From G963717155 sp963717155 (lineage in GTDB: Bacteria; Actinomycetota; Thermoleophilia; Gaiellales; JALYLC01), in contig OY970326.1 of the NCBI GenBank assembly GCA_963717155.1, positions 1,426,001 to 1,490,000 of the forward strand: a DNA stretch of 64,000 nucleotides, read 5' to 3'. Every line of letters starts with the position of its first letter. Within the stretch, counting starts at the first letter, position 1. The notes under the pieces were generated by a model. That model saw only the letters and a list, made by a program, of their open reading frames with translations. It was not told the origin of the DNA and ran no database searches. Position numbers and translations under genes: made by a program. Below, one piece after another: positions 28,097 through 37,965 of the stretch.

Positions 28097-28681
28097 GTGT
28101 TCACAGGAATCGTCGAGGAGCTCGGCGAGGTCGTCGAGCTCTCGGTCACGACTGACGGGAGCCCGGCTGACGATCCGCGCACCCCGGCTCGCTCCACTCG
28201 CCGGGATCGGCGACTCGATCAGCATCTCGGGCTGCTGCCTCACCGTCGTCTCGGCGACGACAGCCTGCTTCGCTTCGAGGCGGTGCCGGAGACCCTCGCT
28301 CGCACGTCGCTCGGGAAGCTCGCGGTCGGGAGCCGCGTCAACCTCGAGGACGCGCTTCGCGCCGGCGAGCCGTTCGGGGGCCATCTCGTGCAGGGGCACG
28401 TCGACGGCGTCGGCGAGATCTCCGAGATCCGGCCGGAGGGCGACGGGTACCGGATCGCGGTCCGCATCCCCGCCGATCTCTTGCGCTACGTCGCGGAGAA
28501 GGGCTCCGTCGCCGTCGCCGGGATCAGCCTGACAGTCGCAGCGCTGCGCGACGACGGATTCGAGGTCGCGCTGATCCCGCATACGTGGACATCGACCACC
28601 GTCTCGGACCTGGAGGTAGGGGATCCGGTCAATCTCGAGGTCGACGTGATCGCCAAGTACGTCGAGCGCCTCCTCCCCTGA
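28097..28681 (+). CDS. ribE: riboflavin synthase alpha chain, two frameshifts
   Basis: Dismutates two molecules of 6,7-dimethyl-8-ribityllumazine to riboflavin. It begins MFTGIVEELGEVVEL, the family hallmark. The first barrel's ISGCCLTVV lies in a second frame between about 28163 and 28270, so an extra base and a missing base compensate. The second barrel has GGHLVQGHVDGVGEI, VAVAGISLTVA and DVIAKYVERLL. Corrected length is about 194 residues, typical. Confidence 0.9.
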   Translation: MFTGIVEELGEVVELSVTTDGSPADDPRTPARSTRRDRRLDQHLGLLPHRRLGDDSLLRFEAVPETLARTSLGKLAVGSRVNLEDALRAGEPFGGHLVQGHVDGVGEISEIRPEGDGYRIAVRIPADLLRYVAEKGSVAVAGISLTVAALRDDGFEVALIPHTWTSTTVSDLEVGDPVNLEVDVIAKYVERLLP

Positions 28682-28731
28682 AAAGGGCGCTGGTAGCATG
28701 ACCGCCACGGTAACCCCCACTGGGAGCCCTC

Positions 28732-30015
28732 TTGGACACCGAACGTCAGCTCGCCGTTCTGCCCGATCGAAGAGGCCATCGCGGCCGTTCGCGCGCGGCG
28801 AGCTGGTCGTGGTCTGCGATTCGCCCGATCGTGAGAACGAGGGCGACCTCTGCATGGCTGCCGAGCTCGTGACGCCCGAGGCGATCAACTTCATGGCCAC
28901 CCACGGCCGCGGGCTGATCTGCCTCACGCTGACGCCCGAACGGTGCGACGAGCTCGGGTTGCGGCTGATGGTCTCGCACAACCAGTCGACGTACGAGACC
29001 GCGTTCACCGTCTCGATCGAGGCCCGCGAGGGAATCGACACGGGCATCTCGGCCGGTGATCGCGCCCGCACCATCAAGGTCGCGGCGGATCCGACGATGG
29101 GCGCGCGCGACATCGTGCAGCCCGGCCATGTCTTCCCGTTGCGAGCGCGTCCCGGCGGCACGCTCGAGCGCGCGGGGCAGACCGAGGGATCCGTCGACCT
29201 CGCCCGCCTCGCCGGTCTCACCCCGGCCGGCGTGATCTGCGAGGTCATGAAGGACGACGGCACGATGGCCCGGGTTCCCGACCTCGTGGAGTTCTGCGAG
29301 CGCCACGAGCTCAAGCTGTGCTCGGTCGCAGACCTCATCGCGTACCGCCGCCGCACGGAGAAGCTCGTCGAGCGCCAGGCCGAGGTGCTGCTCCCGACCG
29401 AGCATGGCGAGTTCCGCGCGGTCGGGCTTCCGCTCGAAGGTCGACAACAAGCACCATCTCGCACTGATCAAGGGCGACGTCGACGGCGTCCCCGACGTGC
29501 TCGTGCGCGTGCACTCGGAGTGCGTGACGGGCGACGTGTTCGGGTCGCAGCGCTGCGACTGCGGCCCCCAGCTCGAGCAGGCGCTGCGCCAGATCGAGGC
29601 GGAGGGTCGCGGCGTGCTGCTGTACCTGGCACAGGAGGGCCGGGGGATCGGCCTGCTCAACAAGCTCCGCGCCTACGAGCTGCAGGATGGCGGCCTCGAC
29701 ACGGTCCAGGCCAACCTCGAGCTGGGGTTCCCGGCCGACCTGCGCGACTACGGCGTCGGAGCCCAGATCCTCACCGACCTCGGTCTGACGACCATCCGCC
29801 TGCTGACCAACAACCCGCGCAAGATCGTCGGACTCGAGGGCCACGGCCTGCACGTCACGGCGACGGTGCCGATCGAGGTGCAGCCGCAGGAGCACAACCT
29901 CCGCTACCTGCGGGTCAAGCGCGACAAGCTCGGCCACGTCCTGCACCACCAGGATCTCCGCCTCGAGGACGCACCGCTGCAGCGCGAGCCGGAGCCCACA
30001 CCGCACCCGACGTGA
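28732..30015 (+). CDS. ribA: bifunctional DHBP synthase / GTP cyclohydrolase II (RibBA), frameshifted
   Basis: Supplies both riboflavin precursors. The N-terminal RibB part shows VVCDSPDRENEGDLCMAAEL and HGRGLICLTL; the C-terminal GTP cyclohydrolase II shows the zinc motif GSQRCDCGPQLEQAL, YLAQEGRGIGLLNKLRAYEL and LTNNPRKIVGLEGHG. The start is uncertain: TTG at 28732 (MDTERQLA) with extra bases near 28765 and 28795 restores CPIEEAIAAVR; another break is near 29425. Three removed bases give 426 residues. It overlaps ribH by four bases. Confidence 0.9.
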
Positions 30016-30533
30016 CCTCGGCGACGCACGGCGACGGAATCCTGGTTGCGCCGTCCGGGTCGTCGCTGGTCGCCGATGCCGACCTGCCAGCCGGCGCCCG
30101 CGTCGCGATCGTCGCGAGCCGGTACCACTCCGAGATCGTCCAGCGACTGCTCGACGGCGCGCTGCAGGCCGTGGCGGAGGCCGGCCTCGAGCCGGCGCGC
30201 GTCGACGTCCTGCCTGCCGCGGGCGCGTTCGAGCTCGGCCTGCTCGCCCGTGCGGCGGCGCTCTCGGGCCGCTACACCGCGGTCGCCGCGCTCGGCTGTG
30301 TGATCCGCGGCGACACCCCGCACTTCGAGTACGTGTGCTCCGAGGCGTCGCGGGCGATGACGCTCGCCGCGCTCGACAGCGGCGTGCCCGTCGGGTTCGG
30401 GCTGATCACCTGCGATACGCCCGAGCAGGCCTGGGAGCGCGCCGGGGGCGCCGCCGGCAACAAGGGTGCCGAGGCGACCGCCGCGGCGCTCGCGTCGGCG
30501 CGCACGCTCGCAGCGCTTCGCGGGGCGAGCTGA
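30012..30533 (+). CDS. ribH: 6,7-dimethyl-8-ribityllumazine synthase
   Basis: Condenses the pyrimidine and butanone phosphate precursors to lumazine. Signatures are ARVAIVASRYHSEIVQRLLD, the phosphate-binding LPAAGAFELG, AALGCVIRGDTPHFEYVCSE and PVGFGLITCDTPEQA. The 173-residue length is normal, with a 27-residue N-terminal extension before the core. The GTG overlaps the ribBA stop. The frame is intact. Confidence 0.94.
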   Translation: MTSATHGDGILVAPSGSSLVADADLPAGARVAIVASRYHSEIVQRLLDGALQAVAEAGLEPARVDVLPAAGAFELGLLARAAALSGRYTAVAALGCVIRGDTPHFEYVCSEASRAMTLAALDSGVPVGFGLITCDTPEQAWERAGGAAGNKGAEATAAALASARTLAALRGAS

Positions 30534-30536
30534 GCG

Positions 30537-30953
30537 ATGGAAGACGGCTTCACCCGGGCTCACATCGACCTGCAACGGCGATCGGCTGATCCCGATCCGC
30601 CGGGAGCTCGGCATCTCGACGTTCGGCGTGAACCTGATCGCACTGGAGCCACGGCAGCGCCAGCGCATCCACCGCCACCACGCGCAGGAAGAGGCCTACA
30701 TCGTCCTCGAGGGCACGCTGACGCTCGTGATCGAGGGCGAGGAGCACGATCCTCGGGCCCTTCGACGCGATCCGCGTCGCCCCGGCGCTGCGTCGCCAGC
30801 TCGATGAACCGCGGAACCGAGCGGGTGCTCGTCATGGCGCTCGGCGGCTCGGCCGAGCATCTCGGCCGCGATGGGGAGGCCTTCGCGAGCTGGGACGATG
30901 TCGAGGGCCGACCGCCCCCGGAGCTTCCGCTACCCGAGGATCTGCCGGCCTGA
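30537..30953 (+). CDS. cupin-domain protein, three frameshifts
   Basis: After removing single bases near 30574, 30751 and 30804 this reads as a 137-residue one-domain cupin. RIHRHHAQEEAYIVLEGTLT is cupin motif 1 (two or three His and one Glu as metal ligands); DLGPFDAIRVAP and MNRGTERVLVMALGG follow as the second motif region. The ligand and reaction are unknown. It follows ribH by three bases and converges on rpmB. Confidence 0.75.
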   Translation: MEDGFTRAHIDLQRRSADPDPPGARHLDVRREPDRTGATAAPAHPPPPRAGRGLHRPRGHADARDRGRGARSSGPSTRSASPRRCVASSMNRGTERVLVMALGGSAEHLGRDGEAFASWDDVEGRPPPELPLPEDLPA

Positions 30954-30958
30954 ACCGC

Positions 30959-31150
30959 TCAGAGCGCCTTCGAGACCTTTCCGGCCTTGAGACAGCGCGT
31001 GCAGACGTATGCGCGGCGGGCGACGCCGTCGATCAGGATCCGCATCTTCTGCAGGTTCGGATCGAAGCGACGGCGCGTGGCCACCATCGAATGGCTCCGG
31101 TTGTTACCGAAGCCCGGGTGGCGACCGCAGAGAGAGCAGACCTTGGACAT
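30959..31150 (-). CDS. rpmB: 50S ribosomal protein L28
   Basis: A 63-residue large-subunit protein. The sequence MSKVCSLCGRHPGFGNNRSH carries the first CxxC pair and VCTRCLKAGKVSKAL the second, so this is the zinc-binding (C+) form. NRSHSMVATRRRFDPNL is the conserved core. The intact frame contrasts with neighbouring broken genes. It is divergent from fakA, as in many Gram-positive bacteria. Confidence 0.95.
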   Translation of the reverse strand: MSKVCSLCGRHPGFGNNRSHSMVATRRRFDPNLQKMRILIDGVARRAYVCTRCLKAGKVSKAL

Positions 31151-31188
31151 GAAAGCGTGTTCCTGTGTTCGGGACCGCGCAAGACCGC

Positions 31189-31218
31189 TTGCCGGCCTCA
31201 CAACGACCGCATTATGCT
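31189..31218 (+). promoter_or_regulatory. fakA promoter
   Basis: TTGCCG (31189-31194) and TATGCT (31213-31218) are 18 bases apart. The transcript would carry a leader of about 40 bases with a GGGGGAG Shine-Dalgarno-like run at 31232-31238. Confidence 0.5.
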
Positions 31219-31265
31219 CGATCTCGGCCAGTGGGGGAGATGACGACGACGATGAGCGGTCCGCG

Positions 31266-32866
31266 GTGAGTGCCACACAGGGCCAGGCCTCCGTGCTCGC
31301 CGCGGTCGAGACCGCCAGCGCGACCCTCGAGTCGGCCCGGCGCAGGATCGACGACCTGAACGTCTTCCCCGTCCCCGATGGCGACACGGGGACGAACATG
31401 GCGCGGACCGTGCAGGCCCTGGCCGCTGCGCTCGCGGCGCTCGGCCCCGCCGACGCGACACGGCAGGCCGAGACCGCGACCCGCGCCGCGCTGATGGGGG
31501 CTCGCGGCAACTCCGGGATCATCCTGTCGCAGGTCGTGCGGGGCGCCGCCGTCGAGCTCGCGCGCGACGGTCGCTTCGACGGGGCCGCGGTCGCTCGGGC
31601 ACTCGCCGCGGCCAGCGATGCGGCCTACGCGGCGGTCGCGGTGCCCGTCGAGGGAACGATGCTGACGGTCATCCGGGAGATGGCTCGCGGCGCCGATGCG
31701 GCGCGAGACGGCGGTGCGGAGCGCGCCCTCGAGGCCGCCCTCGCAGAGGGCGAGCGGGCGCTCGCTCGCACGCCCGAGCTGCTGCCGCGACTGCGCGAGG
31801 CCGGCGTCGTCGACGCGGGGGGCGCCGGGCTCGTCGAGCTTCTCCGCGGCCTGCTCGCCGGCGTCCGCGGCGAGCCGGCGCCGCCGCCGCTCGGCGATGC
31901 CGAGCTGGGATCCGCCGTCGCCCTCGATGCGATGCATGCCGAGCCGTCGCTGCTGTCGCTACTGCACGAGCTTCCTCGTCGAGGGCCCGGCGGTCGACAG
32001 GGACGAGCTATCCGCCGCACTCGGCGGCGTTCGGCGACAGCGTGCTCGTCGTCGGCGCTCCGCCGGCCTTCAAGGCGCACGTCCACACCGACGATCCGGG
32101 CGGCGCACTGCGCGTCGGCACCGCCGCAGGCGTGATCGGCGGCGTCGAGGTGAGCGACATGCACGCGCAGACCGCCGACCGCCTCGCGCGGCTCGCCCCC
32201 GAGCGGGCCTGCGATGTCGTGTTCATCACGCGAGGGTCGGGCAACCGCGCGCTGGCCGAGTCGCTCGGCGCTCGCGCGATCGTCGATCGCGGACCCGACG
32301 GGGAGGATCCGTCGACGGAGCAGATCCTCGCTGCGATCGATGGTGCGCGTGCGCAGAGCGTGCTCGTCCTCCCGAACGACGCGAGCGCGGTGCTCGCCGC
32401 GGAGCGCGCGGCGGCACACGCCGCGCGACCCGCTCGCGTCCTTCCCAGCCGCTCCCTCGCCGAGGGAGTGTGCGCCCTCGTCGCATACCTGCCCGACGCC
32501 GACATCGACGCGAACGGCTCCGCGATGGGTCGCGCGCTCGCCGGCGTGCGCAGCGGCGAGGTCAGCCGGACGGTGCGCGCCGCGTCGATCGATGGCGTCG
32601 ACGTCGCGTCGGGCGACTACCTCGCGCTCGCGGGCGGACGGGCGGTCGCGGCGTTCGGCGAGCCCGAGGCGGCGCTCCGGGCCGCGGCCGAGTCGCTGCT
32701 CGAGACGGGAGGAGATGTCCTCACGGTGCTGCTCGGCGAAGGCGAGCTCGCCGGCGGGAAGCTCGCGGCGACCGCGGCCGCGCTCGCGTCGAGCCACCCC
32801 GGCCTCGAGGTCGCGGTCCACGAAGGCGGCCAGGCTCGCCCGATCGCCCTGCTCGCGGTGGAGTGA
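31266..32866 (+). CDS. fakA: DAK2/DhaL-domain fatty acid kinase subunit FakA, two frameshifts
   Basis: FakA phosphorylates exogenous fatty acids bound to FakB. The N-terminal DhaL domain has LNVFPVPDGDTGTNMARTVQ (Asp ligands for Mg-ADP) and GARGNSGIILSQVVRG; the middle domain GAPPAFKAHVHTDDPG contains the conserved histidine region. Extra bases near 31960 and 32030 break the frame; removal gives 532 residues, the normal length. The start is the GTG at 31266. fakB follows directly, and recG further on, as in Firmicutes. Confidence 0.88.
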
Positions 32867-32886
32867 GCGCCGGGCAGGGCGTGCTT

Positions 32887-32892
32887 CATGAT
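32887..32892 (+). promoter_or_regulatory. -10 box of fakB
   Basis: CATGAT ends six bases before the GTG at 32899, in the 32-base gap after fakA. Confidence 0.4.
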
Positions 32893-32898
32893 GCTGGC

Positions 32899-33789
32899 GT
32901 GATCAGCGCGAACGACACGGCGGTCGTGATCGACTCGACCGCCGACCTCCCCGACTACGCCGACCGCTTCGCCAACCTGCGGATGGTGCCGCTGACCGTG
33001 CGCTTCGGAGACGAGCAGGACCTGCGCGACCACGTCGATCTCGACGCCGACGCGTTCTACACGCGCCTCGCGCTCTCCAGCGAGCCGCCGCGGACGTCGG
33101 CGCCGGCGCCGCAGGCGTTCGCCGACTGCTACGCGGAGCTGCTCGCCGGGCCGTACCGCCACGTCGTCTCGGTGCACATCTCGGGGAAGCTCTCCGCCAC
33201 GGTGCAGTCCGCGCGGCTCGCCGCCGAGACGCATGACGGGGCGGTGACCGTGCTCGATGCAGGCTCGGCCTCGGCGGGAACCGCGCTCTGCGCGCTCGGC
33301 GTCGAGGCGCTGCTCGCGAAGGGGACGACGGTCGAGGATGTCGTCGCCTACGGCGAGCGGTTCGCGCGCACGGCGCACTGCCTGTTCAGCGTCGAGACCC
33401 TCGACTACCTGCAACGCGGCGGGCGCGTCGGACGGGCGCAGGCGCTCGTCGGCGGCCTGCTGGGCGTCCGCCCGATCCTCGGCCTGGTCGAGGGAGAGGT
33501 CGTGGCGGTCGCGCGCGTCCGGGGCGCCGCGCGCGTGCTGAGCGCGATGCTCGACCAGTTCGAGAGCGACTCGGCGGACGACGCGCCCCTGCGCGTCGCG
33601 ATCGCGCACGCCCAGGCGCCCGAGCAGGCCGCGGCGCTCGCGAGCGCCGTACGCGACCTCCGCCCGCTGGCGGCGATCGAGCTGCTCGTCCCGCTCGGGC
33701 CGGTCGTCGGCACGTACGGCGGTCCCGGCACGATCGGGCTCTTGTGGGTCGCCGAGCCGACGACCGGGTCGCGAGCCAGCGCCGTCTGA
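32899..33789 (+). CDS. fakB: DegV-family fatty acid-binding protein FakB
   Basis: FakB binds the fatty acid substrate for FakA. The 296-residue protein opens AVVIDSTADLPDYADRF, the DegV start, followed by MVPLTVRFGDEQDLRDHVDL, a TSAPAPQAF segment, HISGKLSATVQSARLA and YLQRGGRVGRAQALVGGLLG; the Thr-Ser pair and Ser/Arg residues coordinate the carboxylate in known structures. Its adjacency to fakA supports the assignment. The frame is intact and its stop overlaps the next ATG. Confidence 0.88.
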   Translation: MISANDTAVVIDSTADLPDYADRFANLRMVPLTVRFGDEQDLRDHVDLDADAFYTRLALSSEPPRTSAPAPQAFADCYAELLAGPYRHVVSVHISGKLSATVQSARLAAETHDGAVTVLDAGSASAGTALCALGVEALLAKGTTVEDVVAYGERFARTAHCLFSVETLDYLQRGGRVGRAQALVGGLLGVRPILGLVEGEVVAVARVRGAARVLSAMLDQFESDSADDAPLRVAIAHAQAPEQAAALASAVRDLRPLAAIELLVPLGPVVGTYGGPGTIGLLWVAEPTTGSRASAV

Positions 33790-34772
33790 TGCGTGGAGTC
33801 CTCAGCTGGCTGCGCGCGCTTCTGCGCGCAATCGCCGCACGGCGCGGGCTCATGATCGGGCTGCAGGCCGCCTTCCTGGTCGCGCTGGTCCTGTTCTTCT
33901 CGGTCGAGCTGCGCTCGACCTGGCACAAGGCGCTGCCACTGCTGCGACACGCGAGCATCCCCGATCTGGTCGCCGCGGCGGTGTTCGTCGCCGCCTACTA
34001 CCTCGTGTTCGTGTTCGGCTGGCAGGCGATCCTGCGGCAGTTCGGGAAGCCGCTGCCCTACCCGGAGGCGCTGCGGGCCGAGATGCTGAGCCTGCTCGCG
34101 AAGTACATCCCGGGTGGCGTCTGGACACCCGCGGCCCGCGTCGTCGCCGCGCGCCGCTACGGCATCACCGACACCACGCTGGTGCTGACGTCGATCGCGC
34201 TCGAGGCGGGTCTCTCGGCGATCGCCGGGGTCCTCGTCCTGCTGGCCGGTCTTCTGCTCGTCGGACCCGTCAGTGCCACGATCTGGCCCGTCGCACTGTT
34301 CGGGGCCGTTCTCGTCGTGCTCGTGCATCCGCGGGTCTTCGCGATCTGGTCGCGCCGGCTCGTGCGCGTCTTCGGCGTCGAGGAGCCGCCGCCCGTGCTG
34401 TCGCTGCGCGCGACGCTCGCACTGCTCGCCTTCTACTGCTGCACGTGGGTGCTCGCCGGCGTCGGGCTCTGGTTCATCGTCCGGTCGATCGCCGATCCGC
34501 CGTTCAGGTCGATCCCGTTCCTCGGCGGGACCTCGGCGGTCGGCGCGATCGTCGCCGTGCTGGTCGTGATCGCGCCGTCGGGGCTCGGCGTGCGCGAGGC
34601 CTCCATGTACGGCCTGATCCTGGCCGTCGCGCCGAGCGCCGCCGCGCTCGGCGCCGTCGTCCTGAACCGGCTCGTGATCACCGCGGTCGAGGCGGTGCTG
34701 CTGGGGGTGGCCGCGCTGCTGCCGGTCAAGCCCTTGCCCGAGCCCGAGCCCGAGCCCGAGCCATCGGGATGA
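33789..34772 (+). CDS. UPF0104 / lysylphosphatidylglycerol synthase TM-like flippase
   Basis: A 327-residue membrane protein with about eight hydrophobic segments, from LMIGLQAAFLVALVLFFSVE to LNRLVITAVEAVLLGVAALL. The motif LLAKYIPGGVWTPAARVVAA (YIPGxxW) and the late PSGLGVREASMYGL segment are typical of the UPF0104 family of MprF-type lipid translocase domains. No synthase domain is attached. The tail PLPEPEPEPEPEPSG is a low-complexity repeat. The substrate is unknown, possibly an isoprenoid-linked or phospholipid head group. The ATG overlaps the fakB stop. Confidence 0.8.
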   Translation: MRGVLSWLRALLRAIAARRGLMIGLQAAFLVALVLFFSVELRSTWHKALPLLRHASIPDLVAAAVFVAAYYLVFVFGWQAILRQFGKPLPYPEALRAEMLSLLAKYIPGGVWTPAARVVAARRYGITDTTLVLTSIALEAGLSAIAGVLVLLAGLLLVGPVSATIWPVALFGAVLVVLVHPRVFAIWSRRLVRVFGVEEPPPVLSLRATLALLAFYCCTWVLAGVGLWFIVRSIADPPFRSIPFLGGTSAVGAIVAVLVVIAPSGLGVREASMYGLILAVAPSAAALGAVVLNRLVITAVEAVLLGVAALLPVKPLPEPEPEPEPSG

Positions 34773-34788
34773 GCTGACGGGCGCCGGG

Positions 34789-36899
34789 GTGACCGATCCG
34801 TTTCGCCTCGAAGCGCGCGCACGGGCGCGACCGCGCACCGCGCCCGACCGCGCGGTGCTCGACGTCGCCCTCGAGGTGCCCGCTCGCGCACGGCCGTCGC
34901 TCGCCCGCCGCGGACTCGCCACCGCGGGAGATCTCCTCGAGACGGCCCCGCGTGCCTACCGCGACTACGGCGCCGAGACGAGTGCGATCGCCGCTCTTGC
35001 AGCCGGGCGAGGTCGCAACCGTCCGCGGCCGCGTGGAGTCGGTCCGCGAGCGTCCGACGCGCCGCCGCAACCTCCGGATCGTGACGGCGCAGGTCGTCGA
35101 CGAGACGGGAGCCGTGAGCGCCGTCTGGTTCAACCAGCGCCACCTCGCACGCGTGCTCGAGCCGGGGTCGCTGGTACAGGTGCACGGAGAGGTACGCGCC
35201 GGAGCGCGCGGGCTCGAGATCGCGGTGCGCGAGCACGAGCTGCTGGGCGGCGCGGACGCCGATGGCCTTCACACGCTCGGCATCGTCCCGGTCTACGACG
35301 CGACGAGCACGCTCCCCAGCCGCCTGCTGCACGACCTCGCGATGCAGCACCTGCACCGCCTCGACGCGGTGCCCGAGCCACTGCCGGCGGAACTGCGCGT
35401 GGCCCGCCACCTTCCGCTGCGCCGCGACGCGCTCGCCGCACTGCACGCGCCGCGCGACGAGGATGAGCCGCGCGCCGCCCGGCGCCGGCTCGCGTACGAG
35501 GAGCTCCTGCTGCTCCAGCTCGCGCTGCTGCGTCGCCGGCGCGAGCTCGACGCCGCCGCTCCGGCGGTACCGCTGCCCCCGGCGGGCGAGCTCGCCGGCC
35601 GCTACCACGGCGGGCTGCCCTTCTCCCTCACGCGCGGACAGCGCCGGGTGATCGCCGAGCTCGAGCGGGACCTGCGCCGCCCGCGTCCGATGCGCCGGCT
35701 TCTGCTCGGAGACGTGGGCTCGGGCAAGACGGTCGTCGCAGCGCACGCGCTCGTGCGCGCGGTCGAGGCCGGCGGTCAGGGCGCGATGATGGCTCCCACC
35801 GAGACGCTGGCCCAGCAGCACGCGACGACCCTGCGCGCACTGCTCGAGCCGATCGGGCTGTCGGTCGAGCTCGTGACCGGCGACATCCCGGTCGCGGAGC
35901 GTCGGGCCCGACTGCAGCGCCTCGCGTCCGGCGACGCGCCCGTTGCGGTCGGGACGCACGCGCTGCTCGAGCACGGGGTCGAGTTCGACCGGCTGCTCGT
36001 CGCAGTCGTCGACGAGCAGCACCGCTTCGGCGTCGAGCAGCGCGCCCGGCTCGCCGAGGCGCACGGTGCGCACGCGCTGTACATGACGGCGACGCCGATT
36101 CCCCGCTCGCTGGCGCTCGGGCTGTACGGCGATCTCGACGTCTCCGAGCTCCGGGAGATGCCTCCCGGCCGCCGACCCGTGAGCACGCATCGCGTGCCTG
36201 ACGGCAAGCGCGACGACTGCTATCGCTGGCTGGTCCGGGAGTGGCAGGAGCACGGTCGGCAGGCGTACGTGATCTGCTCGCTGGTGGAGGGCTCCGAGAC
36301 TCGTGCAGGCGCGCGCCGCCGAGGACGAGCACGAGCATCTCGTCCGCGAGCTCGAGCCGCTGCGCGTCGGGCTCGTGCACGGGCGGCTCGGCGCGGCCGA
36401 GAAGGCGGCCGCGATGCGCGCGTTCGCCGCCCGCGAGACCCAGGTGCTCGTCGCGACCACGGTCATCGAGGTGGGCATCGACATCCCGAACGCGACGGCG
36501 ATCGTGGTCGAGAACGCCGATCGGTTCGGGCTCGCGCAGCTCCACCAGCTCCGCGGGCGGGTCGGGCGCGGGGCGGACCAGTCGTACTGCTTCCTGTTCG
36601 AGTCGTCGGAGCCGACCGAGGGGGGACTCGAGCGCCTCGAGGCACTCGCCCGGCACCCGAGCGGGTTCGAGCTCGCCGAGCTCGATCTGCGCATGCGCGG
36701 CGAGGGGCAGCTCTCGGGCCAGCGACAGGCCGGCGCCTCCGACCTGCGGCACGCGCGACTCGCGACGGCCGGCAGGCTCCTGCACCGCGCCCGCGCCGAC
36801 GCGCGCTACCTCGATGCGCGCGGCCTGGTCGATCCGGTGCTCGAGGACGCGATCGAGGCGCGGTTCGGCGCGCTGCTCGAGCTGCTGGGCCGGGCCTGA
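34789..36899 (+). CDS. recG: ATP-dependent DNA helicase RecG, two frameshifts
   Basis: RecG remodels stalled forks and branched DNA. An N-terminal OB wedge domain (VATVRGRVESVRERPTRRRN) precedes the helicase core: LTRGQRRVIAEL, Walker A RLLLGDVGSGKTVVAAHALV, APTETLAQQH, VDEQHRFGVEQRARL (DEQH box), MTATPIPRSLALGLYGDLD, TTVIEVGIDIPNATAIV and QLHQLRGRVGRGA. Extra bases near 34995 and 36298 break the frame; removal gives 702 residues. The start is the GTG at 34789. Confidence 0.93.
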
Positions 36900-37441
36900 T
36901 GCGGATCGTCGCGGGCGAGCTCGGCGGTCGCCGGCTGCGTGCGCCGCGCGGCGATGCCACGCGTCCGACCTCCGACCGGGCCCGTGAGTCGTTGTTCGCC
37001 CGGCTCGGGCCCGTCGACGGCCTGGACGTCATCGATCCGTTCGCGGGCTCGGGCGCGCTGGGGCTCGAGGCGCTCTCGCGCGGTGCCGCGACGTGCGTCT
37101 TCGGCGAGATCGCCCATGCCGCGATCCTCAGTCTGCGCGAGAACGTGAAGTCGCTCGGAGTGGTCGATCGGAGCCGCGTGGTACGCGTGGACGGGAGCCG
37201 TCTTCTGCGTGCCGAGGCGGACGCGGGCCGCCGGTACGGGTTGGTGCTGCTCGACCCGCCCTATACACTCCTACCTCGCCTGCTACCTGCGCTCGGCGAG
37301 CTCGTCGAGGCGGTTGCGGCGCCGGGAGCACTCGTTGCGCTCGAAGCTCCGGTCGGGCTCGAAGTCGACCTCGGTCGAGGCCTGGAACACCGCTCGACTG
37401 CGCGAACCGGCGCTGCAGTGCATCATCTCTTTGCGGCATGA
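36899..37441 (+). CDS. rsmD: 16S rRNA (guanine-966-N2)-methyltransferase
   Basis: RsmD methylates G966 of 16S rRNA. The 180-residue protein has MRIVAGELGGRRLRAPRGDA, the family N-terminus, the SAM motif DVIDPFAGSGALGLEALSRG and the catalytic LLDPPYTLLP (NPPY-type). It overlaps recG and coaD by four bases or fewer at each end, so the three are co-translated. The rsmD-coaD pair is widely conserved. Confidence 0.93.
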   Translation: MRIVAGELGGRRLRAPRGDATRPTSDRARESLFARLGPVDGLDVIDPFAGSGALGLEALSRGAATCVFGEIAHAAILSLRENVKSLGVVDRSRVVRVDGSRLLRAEADAGRRYGLVLLDPPYTLLPRLLPALGELVEAVAAPGALVALEAPVGLEVDLGRGLEHRSTARTGAAVHHLFAA

Positions 37442-37956
37442 GCGACATCGAACCCGAGCCGACACGTATCACGGGACGCACCGCGCTCTGTCCCGGCAGC
37501 TATGACCCGGTCACCTATGGCCACATCGACGTGATCCGCCGCGCGGCGCCGCTCTTCGACCGGCTGATCGTCGCGGTCGTGCGGAAACCACAGCACAAGC
37601 AGCCGACGTTCAGCATCGCCGATCGTGTCAAGTTCCTCCGAGACGAGCTCGGCGACCTCGAAACTGTGACCGTGGCAGGGTTCTCCAGCCTCGTGGTCGA
37701 ATACGCTCGTCAGTGGGGCGCCATTGCGCTCGTCAAAGGCCTCCGCGCCGTCTCGGACTACGAATGGGAGTTCCAGATGGGTCACCTGAACAAGCGACTC
37801 GCTCCCGAGATCGAAACCGTGTATCTCATGTCCTCACCCAAGTACAGCTTTCTTTCGTCGAGCGGCGTGAAGGAGATCGCCGCCTTCGGCGGGGCGCTCG
37901 ACGAGTTCGTGCCGTCGGCCGTCGCGCGCGCCCTCGCCGAACGCACTGCTTCCTAG
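37438..37956 (+). CDS. coaD: phosphopantetheine adenylyltransferase
   Basis: CoaD makes dephospho-CoA from 4'-phosphopantetheine and ATP. CPGSYDPVTYGHIDVIRRAA holds the nucleotidyl-transferase (T/H)xGH motif; VVRKPQHKQPTFSIADRVKF and LVKGLRAVSDYEWEFQM are substrate-binding segments, and FLSSSGVKEIAAFGG the C-terminal ISSTxVRE-like motif. At 172 residues with an 11-residue extension it is normal. CoA made here feeds the acyl-carrier-protein prosthetic group. Confidence 0.94.
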   Translation: MSDIEPEPTRITGRTALCPGSYDPVTYGHIDVIRRAAPLFDRLIVAVVRKPQHKQPTFSIADRVKFLRDELGDLETVTVAGFSSLVVEYARQWGAIALVKGLRAVSDYEWEFQMGHLNKRLAPEIETVYLMSSPKYSFLSSSGVKEIAAFGGALDEFVPSAVARALAERTAS

Positions 37957-37965
37957 GAGCGGCAG

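Noticed and set aside
28682..28731. FMN riboswitch before ribE or ribBA
   Set aside because: The conserved RFN segments are not present and the leaders are too short.
34738..34764. Tandem GAGCCC repeats as a satellite or CRISPR-like feature
   Set aside because: They lie in frame and encode the Pro-Glu tail of the membrane protein, a simple low-complexity end.
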